Assembly: GCA_030043175.1 (NCBI GenBank)
Contig: JASHYD010001027.1
Coordinates: forward strand, 1 to 8,504
Source: Xanthobacteraceae bacterium
GTDB lineage: Bacteria; Pseudomonadota; Alphaproteobacteria; Rhizobiales; Xanthobacteraceae
Reading direction: 5' to 3'
DNA length: 8,504 nt
The position numbers and the translations under genes were made by a program. A model generated the notes under the pieces. The model did not search any database, had not been told where the DNA came from, and saw only the letters and a list, made by a program, of their open reading frames with translations. The number at the start of each line of letters is the position of its first letter. The stretch's first letter is position 1. Shown here piece by piece: positions 1-6,431 of the stretch.

Positions 1-3
1 CGC

Positions 4-420
4 TCAGCGACCGGTCCAGCTTTGCCACATGCCGAGCTCAAAGACAGCGAGATTGGCTGCCTTCAATAAGCCGCTTGCGGTGATCATAACGTCGGTCGAA
101 GTGACCTGGCTGCGCGCGGCGAGCGGCGGGAAAGTGCCGCCAGCTTCCACCTGCGCCGAATAGCTGCGGCACACCGCCGCCATCAGCGCCTGGATGGCGT
201 CGGCGGTCAACGCATCGGTGCGGCCTTCGGCGAGCGCGCGGTCGACCTCGGCCGCAAGTTTCTCGGCCGCTTCCGAGACATTCTCGATAATGCCGGATGC
301 CGACTTCGTAGGCGACGGTTTGGCGGCCTTTTTGGCGTTGGTGCGCTTCGTGGGCTCCGGGGCAAGCTTGACGAGGGGCTTTGTCGCAACCTTGGCCACC
401 GCGATCTTACGCGCGGACAT
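4..420 (-). CDS. Small hypothetical protein with basic Lys/Ala/Pro-rich N-terminus
   Basis: This is a complete 138-residue frame whose function I do not recognise. Residues 1 to about 42 are rich in Lys, Ala, Pro and Thr with few hydrophobics, so they are probably disordered and strongly basic, like histone-H1-type tails. The rest (about 43-138) looks folded. It has a likely amphipathic helix (SEAAEKLAAEVDRAL), a second helix around DAIQALMAAV, and a C-terminal stretch with TSTDVMITASGLLKAANLAV ending in a Trp-containing tail. No signal peptide or membrane segment is seen. Its ATG lies inside the 3' end of the Rieske gene, a 14-base overlap, with a GGGAG/GAGG stretch just upstream, so the two are very likely co-transcribed and translationally coupled. 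That suggests a role alongside the Rieske protein, but this is inference from position only. Confidence 0.8.
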   Translation of the reverse strand: MSARKIAVAKVATKPLVKLAPEPTKRTNAKKAAKPSPTKSASGIIENVSEAAEKLAAEVDRALAEGRTDALTADAIQALMAAVCRSYSAQVEAGGTFPPLAARSQVTSTDVMITASGLLKAANLAVFELGMWQSWTGR

Positions 421-772
421 AAACCTCGTCTCCCTTCTCGATCACTTCGTACTTGCGCAATTTGAGCCTGCGGTCAGAGACGCATTCGCCCGTTTTGATG
501 TCATACTCATAGCCATGCCAGGGGCACACGAAGTGGAGCTCCGTGTCGGAGAAATAGAGGCCCTTCGACGTCTTATCGGGCATAATGCGCTCTTCTACCT
601 TCGCGATCGTCAACCCCTCGCAGGCCGGTCCGCCCTGATGCAGGCAATAGTTGCTGTAAGCATAAAAAGCGCCGTTTTCCCGGAACACACCGATTTCGTG
701 GTCGCCGAGGAAGACGATGCGGCGATCGCCATCCTTGAATTCGGAAATCTTGCCGACAAGTTTTTCAGCCAT
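407..772 (-). CDS. Rieske [2Fe-2S] ferredoxin-like protein
   Basis: This is a 121-residue single-domain Rieske protein. The two cluster-binding boxes are intact: C43-L-H45 in NYCLHQGGP and C83-P-W-H86 in CPWHGYEYD, giving the two Cys and two His ligands of a Rieske cluster. The spacing between boxes (about 38 residues) is longer than the minimum and holds an insert (about 55-75) with basic and acidic residues. There is no signal peptide or membrane anchor, so it is probably a cytoplasmic electron carrier for a ring-hydroxylating or similar oxygenase. It is too short to be an oxygenase alpha subunit, since it lacks the mononuclear-iron domain. The start is supported by an AGGGAGGG-like Shine-Dalgarno about 10 bases upstream and by a plausible promoter at 861-888. 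No oxygenase partner is visible in the window. Confidence 0.93.
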   Translation of the reverse strand: MAEKLVGKISEFKDGDRRIVFLGDHEIGVFRENGAFYAYSNYCLHQGGPACEGLTIAKVEERIMPDKTSKGLYFSDTELHFVCPWHGYEYDIKTGECVSDRRLKLRKYEVIEKGDEVYVRA

Positions 773-860
773 TCGAAATATTCCCTCCCTCTCGGCCTTG
801 GCGGCCGGTTAAAGTCCTGCCGCACCGGTGCTGCGAGGTAGCGCACGCGGATATGCGTTT

Positions 861-888
861 ATAGTACAGTCGGCGCGGCGATTGCCAA
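861..888 (-). promoter_or_regulatory. Candidate sigma70-type promoter for the Rieske/hypothetical pair
   Basis: On the minus strand there is TTGGCA (883-888) followed after 16 bases by TACTAT (861-866), close to the TTGACA/TATAAT consensus. It would start transcripts near 854, giving a leader of about 80 bases before the Rieske ATG. It sits in the divergent intergenic space between this operon and the FAH-family gene. This is a pattern match only. Confidence 0.45.
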
Positions 889-1011
889 TAGCCTGCACAG
901 GTTGCCAACCCGGTGCTCGCCGAGCAGCGATCGGTGCCCGAAAAGCAGGACCGCGATAGTGGGCAAATCAGCAACGCCGCAGGCAATCGCCTAGACTTGC
1001 CAACGGCATGC

Positions 1012-1023
1012 CAAACCGGTTTG
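1012..1023. promoter_or_regulatory. 12-bp palindrome upstream of the FAH-family gene
   Basis: CAAACCGGTTTG is a perfect palindrome ending 12 bases before the ribosome-binding site of the gene at 1051. It is preceded by another palindrome, GGCATGCC (1005-1012). Such symmetry in a divergent promoter region is the usual form of an operator for a dimeric repressor, but no regulator gene is in the window. The role is unproven. Confidence 0.25.
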
Positions 1024-1050
1024 TTGCCGCCGGCAAGGAGAGGAACAACC

Positions 1051-1968
1051 ATGGCGAGCTACAAGCTGGTGACATATGCGGCCGACGACGGTCCGCGTGC
1101 GGGACTGGTAATCGGCGATGAAGTCTGCGATGCCGCGAAGCTGACCGGCCAGGCAGGCGATCACAGCATGTTGGGTATCTTGCAAAACTGGGCGGCGGCG
1201 CAAGAGCGCTTTGACAAGGCCGCCGCTGCGCCGTCCGCGGGCCAGCCGCTCGCGAGTGCCAAGCTGCTGGCGCCCATCTTGTGGCCGTCGGCGATCTATT
1301 GCGCGGGCGCGAACTACGCCGACCATGCCGCCGAGATGGCTCGCGCGAGCGGGCGCGCCCCCGAACCCGACCCGCATACGCTCGGACTAAAGCCCTGGCA
1401 CTTCCTCAAGGCCGGGCGCAGTACCCTGGCGGCACACGGCGATTCGGTGCAGATCACGGGTGTTTCCAAGACCATGGATTGGGAGATCGAACTCGCCGCC
1501 GTGATCGGGCGTGCGGCCAAGGATGTGCCGCTCGCCGCAGCGCTCGAATATGTGGCGGGCTACGCGATCGCGAACGATCTCTCGGCACGCGATATGGGAC
1601 GCCGCGCCAACGTACCCGACACCGCGCCGTTCAAGTTCGATTGGGTTGCGCACAAGAATTTCGACGGATCGTGCCCGCTCGGGCCATGGATCGTGCCGAG
1701 CCGGGACATTCCGAATCCACAGCAGCTTGGCCTCAAGCTGTGGGTCAATGACGTCATCAAGCAGGAGTCCCACACAAGCTGCATGATCTTCACCCTCGCC
1801 GAGCAGATTGCGCACCTGTCCTCGCGCATCACCCTGCAGCCTGGCGACGTGATTCTGACCGGAACGCCGGCCGGCGTCGGCGCCGCACGGGGGGAGTTCC
1901 TCAAGCCGGGCGACGTGGTCCGGCTGTGGATCGAGGACATCGGCACGCTCACGAACCGCATGGCGTGA
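1051..1968 (+). CDS. Fumarylacetoacetate hydrolase (FAH) family protein
   Basis: This is a 305-residue member of the FAH / 2-keto-4-pentenoate hydratase / 2-oxohepta-3-ene-1,7-dioate hydratase superfamily. These are divalent-metal enzymes that cleave or hydrate keto acids late in aromatic catabolism. Family landmarks seen are NYADHAAEM (residues 89-97), DWEIELAAVIGR (143-154), GYAIANDLSARD (170-181), HKNFDGSCPLGPWIV (201-215) and LTGTPAGVG (269-277). The expected metal ligands are present: E145 and E147 in DWEIE, and D176 in ANDLS. H92 and E95 of the DH..E box are also kept. A short N-terminal domain (about 1-75) precedes the catalytic fold, and the length is normal. I chose ATG 1051 because of a strong AAGGAGAGGA at 1035-1044. 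The frame is open further upstream to 913, but that extension has no family-like sequence. The substrate cannot be told from sequence; fumarylpyruvate or acylpyruvate hydrolase are possible. Confidence 0.95.
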   Translation: MASYKLVTYAADDGPRAGLVIGDEVCDAAKLTGQAGDHSMLGILQNWAAAQERFDKAAAAPSAGQPLASAKLLAPILWPSAIYCAGANYADHAAEMARASGRAPEPDPHTLGLKPWHFLKAGRSTLAAHGDSVQITGVSKTMDWEIELAAVIGRAAKDVPLAAALEYVAGYAIANDLSARDMGRRANVPDTAPFKFDWVAHKNFDGSCPLGPWIVPSRDIPNPQQLGLKLWVNDVIKQESHTSCMIFTLAEQIAHLSSRITLQPGDVILTGTPAGVGAARGEFLKPGDVVRLWIEDIGTLTNRMA

Positions 1969-2015
1969 TTGCGCCAAACAAATAACAGTCATTCCACAGC
2001 GTCGGGCTCGCGCAC

Positions 2016-2045
2016 CTGAAGTCCGCGCCGCAGAAACCCTATACT
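2016..2045 (+). promoter_or_regulatory. Candidate promoter upstream of the M28 peptidase gene
   Basis: TATACT (2040-2045) is a good -10 hexamer. The best -35 partner, CTGAAG (2016-2021) at 18 bases, is weak. A start near 2051 would give a leader of about 28 bases to the ATG at 2079. The 110-base gap from the previous gene shows no clear terminator, so read-through from the FAH-family gene is also possible. Confidence 0.35.
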
Positions 2046-2078
2046 ACCTTGCCTAGCCGGGGATGGAGGAACGCCACC

Positions 2079-3680
2079 ATGAAGCCCAAACGCCGTCGCG
2101 CCGCTGCCGCGCTTACCGCATTCGGCATCCTCGCGCTATGGGCGCAGGCTTGTCCGGCGCAAGGTCCGGCTCCAAACCAGGTTGGGCAGCCGGTCGCGGC
2201 GGAGCGTAATCCGCGCCCGCTCGCCACCCTGTCGCGACCCACCGGGCGATTCGGCCGCACACTGGGCTTACCCGAGGACGGCAAGGAACTCTATGTCCCG
2301 GACGAGGACTACATCCGTTTTCCGCTGCCGCCCGGCGCCGAAGCTTACGCGGATGTCGATGCCCTCAAAATCAAGTCCCTGATGGGTGAGATCACCGCCA
2401 TCTCCCGCAAAAGCCGCGACGACGGCAACCAGTATTGGGGACGCATTCCGGGCACACAGTATGATCGAATGACCCAGGACTGGGTGATGGCCCGGTTCAA
2501 GACACTCGGCCTCGCGGACGTGCGGCGCCAGGAGATCGCCATCAAGCCGCTGTGGTACCCAACCGCATGGACGGCGGAATTCACGACCGACGGCCGAACC
2601 ACGGCGCTCAAAAGCGTTTTCCCAATCACCCAATCGCCTGCCACGACGGGGGACGGCATCGTGGCCCCGGTAGCCTGGGTGGGCCTCGGCACCGCGGCCG
2701 ACTTTAAGGGCCGCGACGTGCAGGGCAAGACCGTGCTGATCTACTCCATGCCGACGCCAGGCGGGCGAGACCACTCGGCCGACTGGAGCGGCGCGGTGCG
2801 GCGGGCGAACGATGAAGGCGCCGCCATCATTCTGGTCGAGATGGGATTCCCGGGCAATGCGCAGTCAGAGCCGGAGGGGGCCGTTGGCGCCGCGGCCCCA
2901 ACCGTCACCATTGCGCCCGATGAAGCCAACCTGATCCGCGATCAGCTCGAGGAGGGTCGGGTAGTTTCGTTTCATCTGCGGCTCGCGACCGAGCAGCGCA
3001 GCGGCCTCACAACAGGCAACGTCTGGGGCGTCCTGCCTGGGGTGAGCGACGAACAGATCCTGATCATGGCGCACACCGACGCCTTCTTCGAGGGCGCCAT
3101 GGATAACGCCTCCGGGCTCGCCATGATGCTTGATATCGCCCGCCACTACGCGGCCGTGCCGCAGGCCCGGCGGCGGCGCACTCTGGTGTTTCTGACAACG
3201 CCTGATCACCATCACGGCTCGGAGGGCATCCGCTGGGTGCGCGACAACTACGATTGGAGCAAGGTGGCGCTGATCGTCAACGCTGAACATCCCTCGCAGA
3301 CACTGCTGTACAGCCTCGACGCCGGCATCATGACGGCGAACGAAGTCAGCGCACGACGGTGGTTTGTGGGGGGCAGCGACGCGGTGCGGGCGCTCGTGCG
3401 CCGGACATTTCTTGAGTTCGGTGTTGCCACCTACCGCAAGTCCGAGCTCAGTCCCGGCGGCGAGCTGTCGCAAATCTACATGAAGGCACCGAGCTTCCAC
3501 ATCATCGATCATGTCATCTACCATACGACGCTTGACACCGCCGACCTGGTGCCGGCGTGGGGCATTGAGGCCGCAACCCGGGCTTTTCTCAAGATCATCG
3601 ACAACGTCAACACGATGACCAAAGAGGAGATCGCCGCCGCGCCAAAGGATCTCACTGATCCGACCCGTCCGGTCAGGTGA
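2079..3680 (+). CDS. Secreted M28-family (PA-domain) peptidase-like protein with altered active site
   Basis: This is a 533-residue exported protein. The start ATG 2079 has GGAGGA eight bases upstream; a TTG at 2049 would add ten residues and is less likely. Residues 1-24 form a signal peptide (KPKRRR, then a hydrophobic core, AQA before C25). The middle (about 185-305) looks like a protease-associated domain inserted in the catalytic fold, as in many M28 aminopeptidases. The catalytic half has H332-T-D334 and D342-N-A-S-G, the expected first metal ligand and bridging Asp, plus a late H482 in [11 protein letters not shown]. Where the family has the Glu-Glu pair (general base plus metal ligand), this protein reads [10 protein letters not shown] (374-383), so HH appears to replace EE. 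E403 in VNAEH may serve as the next ligand. It may therefore be a catalytically altered or dead member; peptidase activity should not be assumed. It lies just upstream of the ABC exporter genes. Confidence 0.88.
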   Translation: MKPKRRRAAAALTAFGILALWAQACPAQGPAPNQVGQPVAAERNPRPLATLSRPTGRFGRTLGLPEDGKELYVPDEDYIRFPLPPGAEAYADVDALKIKSLMGEITAISRKSRDDGNQYWGRIPGTQYDRMTQDWVMARFKTLGLADVRRQEIAIKPLWYPTAWTAEFTTDGRTTALKSVFPITQSPATTGDGIVAPVAWVGLGTAADFKGRDVQGKTVLIYSMPTPGGRDHSADWSGAVRRANDEGAAIILVEMGFPGNAQSEPEGAVGAAAPTVTIAPDEANLIRDQLEEGRVVSFHLRLATEQRSGLTTGNVWGVLPGVSDEQILIMAHTDAFFEGAMDNASGLAMMLDIARHYAAVPQARRRRTLVFLTTPDHHHGSEGIRWVRDNYDWSKVALIVNAEHPSQTLLYSLDAGIMTANEVSARRWFVGGSDAVRALVRRTFLEFGVATYRKSELSPGGELSQIYMKAPSFHIIDHVIYHTTLDTADLVPAWGIEAATRAFLKIIDNVNTMTKEEIAAAPKDLTDPTRPVR

Positions 3681-3775
3681 AGCGGCCTGACTTCCTCAGA
3701 GCAGCCACGTCGTCACCCTTGAAAAGGCGCCGTCCCCTTGCATCCCGCCCGTCCATCCGCCAGTTGTCATCAGCC

Positions 3776-4702
3776 ATGCAGCCCGTGATCTCGGTATCTC
3801 ATCTCTCAAAGACCTACCCGCCCAGTTTTCATGCGCTCAAGGACGTCAACCTCGACATTCATCGCGGGGAAATCTTCGCGCTGTTGGGTCCCAACGGCGC
3901 TGGCAAGACGACCCTCATCAGCATCGTCTGCGGTATCGTGAATCCCACCTCCGGCGCCGCCGTGGTCGGCGGTCACAACATCATTGCGGATTACCGCGAG
4001 GCGCGGTCGCTGATCGGGCTTGTCCCGCAGGAGCTGACCACCGACGCGTTCGAAACCGTTTGGAACACGGTGTCATTCAGCCGCGGGCTGTTCGGCAAGC
4101 CTGCCAATCCGGGCCATATCGAAAAAGTGCTCAGGGAGCTTTCGCTTTGGGATCGCAAGGACAGCAAGATCATCACCCTGTCGGGCGGCATGAAGCGCCG
4201 CGTCATGATCGCAAAGGCATTGTCGCACGAGCCCCAAATTCTCTTTCTCGATGAGCCGACGGCAGGCGTCGACGTCGAACTGCGCAAAGACATGTGGCAG
4301 ACCGTGCGTGAGTTGCGTGCTTCCGGCGTCACCATCATCCTGACTACCCACTACATCGAGGAGGCCGAACAAATGGCCGATCGAATCGGGGTAATCAATA
4401 AGGGCGAGATCATTCTGGTCGAGCAAAAGGCCGAGTTAATGCGCAAGCTCGGCAAGAAGCAGTTGTGGTTGCAGCTCGATCAGCGGCTGGCTGCGGTTCC
4501 GCCTGCGCTCGCCCCTTACGATCTCACCCTTTCGGCCGATGGTGATGAATTGGTCTATACCTATGACAGCAAGGGTGAGCGCAGCGAAATAACCTCCTTG
4601 CTCGCCGACCTCGAACGAGCCGGAATCCGGTTTCACGATCTGCATACCACGCAAAGCTCGCTCGAAGACATTTTCGTCGGACTGGTGAGGCCGCGGTCGT
4701 AA
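3776..4702 (+). CDS. ABC-2 type transporter ATP-binding protein (YadG-like)
   Basis: This 308-residue nucleotide-binding subunit powers the permease encoded at 5411-6238. All ABC motifs are intact: Walker [10 protein letters not shown] (38-46), Q-loop LVPQE with Q85, signature LSGGMKRR (135-142), Walker B ILFLDE (155-160) followed by [10 protein letters not shown], and switch H192 in [18 protein letters not shown] and GLVPQE resemble E. coli YadG and other drug/lipid ABC-2 exporters. Residues about 225-308 form the C-terminal accessory domain of this group. I placed the start at the ATG that begins the conserved NVT-like strand ([15 protein letters not shown]). The frame stays open to a GTG at 3677 that overlaps the stop of the M28 gene (GTGA), which would add 33 basic, poorly conserved-looking residues. 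Neither start has a strong ribosome-binding site. Substrate and direction (probably export) are unknown. Confidence 0.95.
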   Translation: MQPVISVSHLSKTYPPSFHALKDVNLDIHRGEIFALLGPNGAGKTTLISIVCGIVNPTSGAAVVGGHNIIADYREARSLIGLVPQELTTDAFETVWNTVSFSRGLFGKPANPGHIEKVLRELSLWDRKDSKIITLSGGMKRRVMIAKALSHEPQILFLDEPTAGVDVELRKDMWQTVRELRASGVTIILTTHYIEEAEQMADRIGVINKGEIILVEQKAELMRKLGKKQLWLQLDQRLAAVPPALAPYDLTLSADGDELVYTYDSKGERSEITSLLADLERAGIRFHDLHTTQSSLEDIFVGLVRPRS

Positions 4703-4710
4703 CTCATCGC

Positions 4711-4734
4711 AGGCGGGGGCTTTTGCCCCAGCCT
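4711..4734 (+). other. GC-rich stem-loop after the ABC ATPase gene; possible omega-RNA first stem or terminator
   Basis: AGGCGGGGGC (4711-4720), a TTTT loop and GCCCCAGCCT (4725-4734) form a 10-pair stem with one mismatch. It begins eight bases after the ATPase stop. No T-tract follows, which argues against a classical intrinsic terminator. A GC-rich stem directly after the guide is where an IscB omega RNA scaffold would begin, so I favour that reading. Confidence 0.5.
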
Positions 4735-4892
4735 CCAGGCGTTGGGTTACAGCGTAAGTTTGGGCCCAAGCTACGTCGCAGATAGGTTCAAAATCGACGT
4801 CCGGATGCTTCCTTAAGTTCGGACCTCCCGAAGGCAGGGCAGCGCAAGGGCAGCGTCACGAGGCCCGTAAGGGCAAAGTTTAGGAGACAAAA
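4711..4892 (+). ncRNA. Candidate IscB omega RNA (HEARO RNA) scaffold
   Basis: This non-coding stretch lies directly upstream of the iscB-like frame, the position of omega/HEARO RNAs, which end just before the iscB start codon. It is rich in local helices: the stem at 4711-4734; ACGTCG/CGACGT (4773-4778 with 4795-4800); TTCGG/CCGAA (4818-4822 with 4828-4832); and GCCC-GTAA-GGGC (4863-4874). It also has a TTGGGCCCAA palindrome (4760-4769) and two copies of GGGCAGCG (4837-4844 and 4848-4855). The 3' end carries AGGAGA, the ribosome-binding site of the frame that follows. By family knowledge the guide would lie immediately 5' of the scaffold, here in the last bases of the ATPase gene and its stop region. 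I identify it from position and structure; a covariance-model search was not possible. Confidence 0.65.
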
Positions 4893-4895
4893 TTG
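4882..4895 (+). promoter_or_regulatory. Ribosome-binding site and TTG start of the iscB remnant
   Basis: AGGAGA (4882-4887) sits five bases before TTG 4893. The peptide from this TTG (MSVFVLDQRKRPVM) begins exactly as IscB-type proteins do, so TTG is the likely start even though it is a rare codon. Confidence 0.6.
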
Positions 4896-5411
4896 TCGGT
4901 ATTCGTCCTCGATCAGCGCAAGCGGCCGGTCATGCGGTGCTGCGAGAAGCGGGCTCGCCTGCTTCTCGAACGCGGCCGGGCGGTTGTCGATCCCCGCTAC
5001 CCGTTCACACGATGCGCCTTATACGAGGCCTCAGCAGACACGGGTTTGCCGGTCGAGGCTTCCTGCGGCGGCCGCACCAAGTTCAACCGCTCGCAGCTTG
5101 GAATTCCCAAGCCACACGCATTGGACGCTGCCTATCTCGGTGAGGTCGGGGGGCGCGTCGGCCGGCAGCAACCGACGCTCGCAATCAAGGCAAGCGGAAG
5201 AGGGGACGACTTGACCAAGCTGACGGCGCACGGTTTGCCTCGCGTCTCCTGCATGTGCACCAAGTCCGTTGGAGGCAGAGTGGGCCATGCCGACGCAATC
5301 AACGCCAGGGACTGCAAACTTCTCCATTGCGCGGACGGCTGTTGCTACGCCCAGCAACCCGCGCTTCCTCCCCGTCGTGAAGAACGGGGTTTCCGACGCG
5401 GGAGACCGTGA
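4893..5411 (+). pseudogene. iscB: Internally deleted IscB (PLMP/RRXRR N-terminus joined to RuvC-III and TID C-terminus)
   Basis: This is a 172-residue open frame against roughly 400-500 in IscB proteins. Residues 1-39 (VLDQRKRPVM, then CEKRARLLLERGRAVV, then RYPFT) match the N-terminal PLMP domain, with PVMR in place of PLMP. From about residue 40 the sequence jumps to the part after HNH: ALYEASADTGLPVE, GGRTKFNRSQLGIPK and the RuvC-III motif H75-A-L-D78. It then runs through LAIKASGRG into the C-terminal omega-RNA/TAM-interacting end ([25 protein letters not shown]). RuvC-I, bridge helix, RuvC-II and HNH are absent, so nuclease activity is not possible. A second shorter deletion near residues 125-132 seems to remove the segment that normally follows the KSV-like motif. 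Both deletions keep the frame open. The TGA stop overlaps the permease ATG (TGATG). It is most likely a decaying transposon gene; a retained RNA-binding or leader role is only a possibility. Confidence 0.8.
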
Positions 5412-5413
5412 TG
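5401..5413 (+). promoter_or_regulatory. Ribosome-binding site of the permease inside the iscB remnant, with TGATG stop/start overlap
   Basis: GGAGA (5401-5405) lies five bases before ATG 5411 and is within the last codons of the iscB remnant. The remnant's TGA (5409-5411) shares one base with that ATG, the usual layout for translational coupling. A GTG at 5408 is an alternative start. Confidence 0.55.
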
Positions 5414-5498
5414 AACTTTCGAGCGATCCAGGCCCTTGGGCGGCTCGCCTCGCAGCGCGCGGGGCGGGCCGACGCCGTGAATTTTCGAGCAATTCGTG
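5411..5498 (+). repeat. Imperfect direct repeat of the permease start (NFRAI twice, 66 bases apart)
   Basis: ATGAACTTTCGAGCGATCC (5411-5429) and GTGAATTTTCGAGCAATTC (5477-5495) agree at all but four positions. All four differences are A/G or C/T changes. They are in the same frame and both begin with a possible start codon. The DNA between them shows no further repeat. Confidence 0.6.
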
Positions 5499-6238
5499 CG
5501 ATCTATCTGTTCGAGATGTCGCGCACCGCGCGGACACTGCTGCAAAGCATTGTCTCGCCGGTCATTTCGACCTCGCTCTATTTTGTGGTATTCGGCGCCG
5601 CGATCGGTTCGCGCATCACCGAGATCGCGGGAGTGAGTTACGGCGCCTTCATCGTGCCGGGCCTCATGATGATGATGCTGCTCACCCAGAGCGTCGCCAA
5701 TGCGTCGTTCGGAATCTATTTTCCGAAATTCACCGGCACCATCTACGAAATTTTGTCGGCGCCGGTGTCTGCCTTCGAAATCGTGCTCGGATACGTGGGC
5801 GCCGCCGCAAGCAAATCGATTATCCTGGGGTTGATCATTTTGGCCACGGCGGGGCTGTTCGTGCCGCTACGGCTCGACCATCCCGCCTGGATGGTAGCGT
5901 TTCTGGTACTGACCGCGGTGACGTTCAGTTTGCTCGGCTTCATCATCGGCGTTTGGGCGGACGGGTTCGAGAAGCTGCAAGTCGTGCCGCTTCTCGTCAT
6001 CACTCCGCTGAGCTTTCTCGGCGGCAGCTTCTACTCCATCAAGGTCCTGCCACCGCTCTGGCAGACGATCGCTCTCGTCAATCCTGTCGTCTATTTGATC
6101 AGCGGCTTCCGCTGGAGCTTTTACGGCATCGCAGACGTCAGCGTGGCCGTCAGTCTCGGCATGACGACGATATTCCTTGCCATTTGCGTCACCGTGGTGT
6201 GGTGGATTTTCAAGACGGGCTATCGGCTCAAGCGATGA
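5411..6238 (+). CDS. ABC-2 type transporter permease (YadH-like)
   Basis: This 275-residue integral membrane subunit is the natural partner of the ATPase at 3776-4702. About six membrane segments are visible at roughly 45-67, 76-98, 128-151, 159-183, 190-211 and 247-268. Family signatures include [37 protein letters not shown] and [16 protein letters not shown], the last being the ABC-2 signature region. E. coli YadH has the same layout. The ATG at 5411 has a GGAGA site and is the default start. However, the homologous-looking N-terminus ([15 protein letters not shown]) begins only at residue 24, just after V23 (GTG 5477). The first 22 residues begin with a near copy (NFRAI) of the same peptide. 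The true ancestral start may therefore be GTG 5477, and the 5' part may have been changed when the iscB element arrived. Substrate unknown. Confidence 0.93.
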   Translation: MNFRAIQALGRLASQRAGRADAVNFRAIRAIYLFEMSRTARTLLQSIVSPVISTSLYFVVFGAAIGSRITEIAGVSYGAFIVPGLMMMMLLTQSVANASFGIYFPKFTGTIYEILSAPVSAFEIVLGYVGAAASKSIILGLIILATAGLFVPLRLDHPAWMVAFLVLTAVTFSLLGFIIGVWADGFEKLQVVPLLVITPLSFLGGSFYSIKVLPPLWQTIALVNPVVYLISGFRWSFYGIADVSVAVSLGMTTIFLAICVTVVWWIFKTGYRLKR

Positions 6239-6418
6239 GGTATCCGGAACCGGGACCATGTGACGCCTTATCGCCCGTGCTACATATGCCATGAGCGAGC
6301 GCTTCAGCATCCTGCCGCAACGCCGGACCGCGCAGACCGCTGACGGGCTGCCGCGCGAGCGCTTGAGCCTTCGTGTCTCGCTTGGCGAGCTTGAGGGACT
6401 GCCGCAGACGACAAGCTC

Positions 6419-6431
6419 GGGGAACACAATG
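6419..6431 (+). promoter_or_regulatory. Ribosome-binding site deciding the lactonase start
   Basis: GGGGA (6419-6423) is five bases before ATG 6429, which begins a clear signal peptide. The frame is open back to ATG 6291, but the 46 extra residues are Arg-rich, would precede the signal peptide and have no good ribosome-binding site. Confidence 0.6.

Larger units (their letters stand above)
4711..5411 (+). mobile_element. Decayed IscB/HEARO-type element (IS200/IS605-related) between two ABC transporter genes
   Basis: About 0.7 kb separates an ATPase gene from its permease gene. It consists of a structured leader (candidate omega RNA) plus a shortened iscB reading frame. No TnpA (Y1 transposase) is present, as is usual for iscB elements, which are moved in trans. 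Precise ends cannot be fixed. The left end is probably near 4711, and the right end is at or close to the iscB stop, where the permease frame begins. I see no target duplication, which fits IS200/IS605-type transposition. Confidence 0.6.

Noticed and set aside
194..841. Long plus-strand open frame (215 residues) opposite the Rieske and hypothetical genes
   Set aside because: It lies antisense to two well-supported genes, and its peptide has no recognisable family feature. It is a GC-rich shadow frame.
913..1050. N-terminal extension of the FAH-family protein
   Set aside because: A strong ribosome-binding site precedes ATG 1051 and the family N-terminus starts there; the extension covers the divergent promoter region.
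2139..2153. Lipoprotein signal at C25 of the M28-like protein
   Set aside because: The residues before Cys are A-Q-A, not the usual L-[AS]-[GA] lipobox, so ordinary signal peptidase I cleavage is more likely.
4711..4734. Classical intrinsic terminator for the ABC ATPase
   Set aside because: The stem is strong but no T-run follows; it fits better as part of the candidate omega RNA, though attenuation cannot be excluded.
5269..6294. 341-residue plus-strand frame overlapping the iscB remnant and the whole permease
   Set aside because: The Arg/His-rich translation is typical of an out-of-frame reading of a GC-rich gene; the permease frame has clear membrane segments.
6291..6428. 46-residue extension of the lactonase
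   Set aside because: It would bury the signal peptide and has no good ribosome-binding site.
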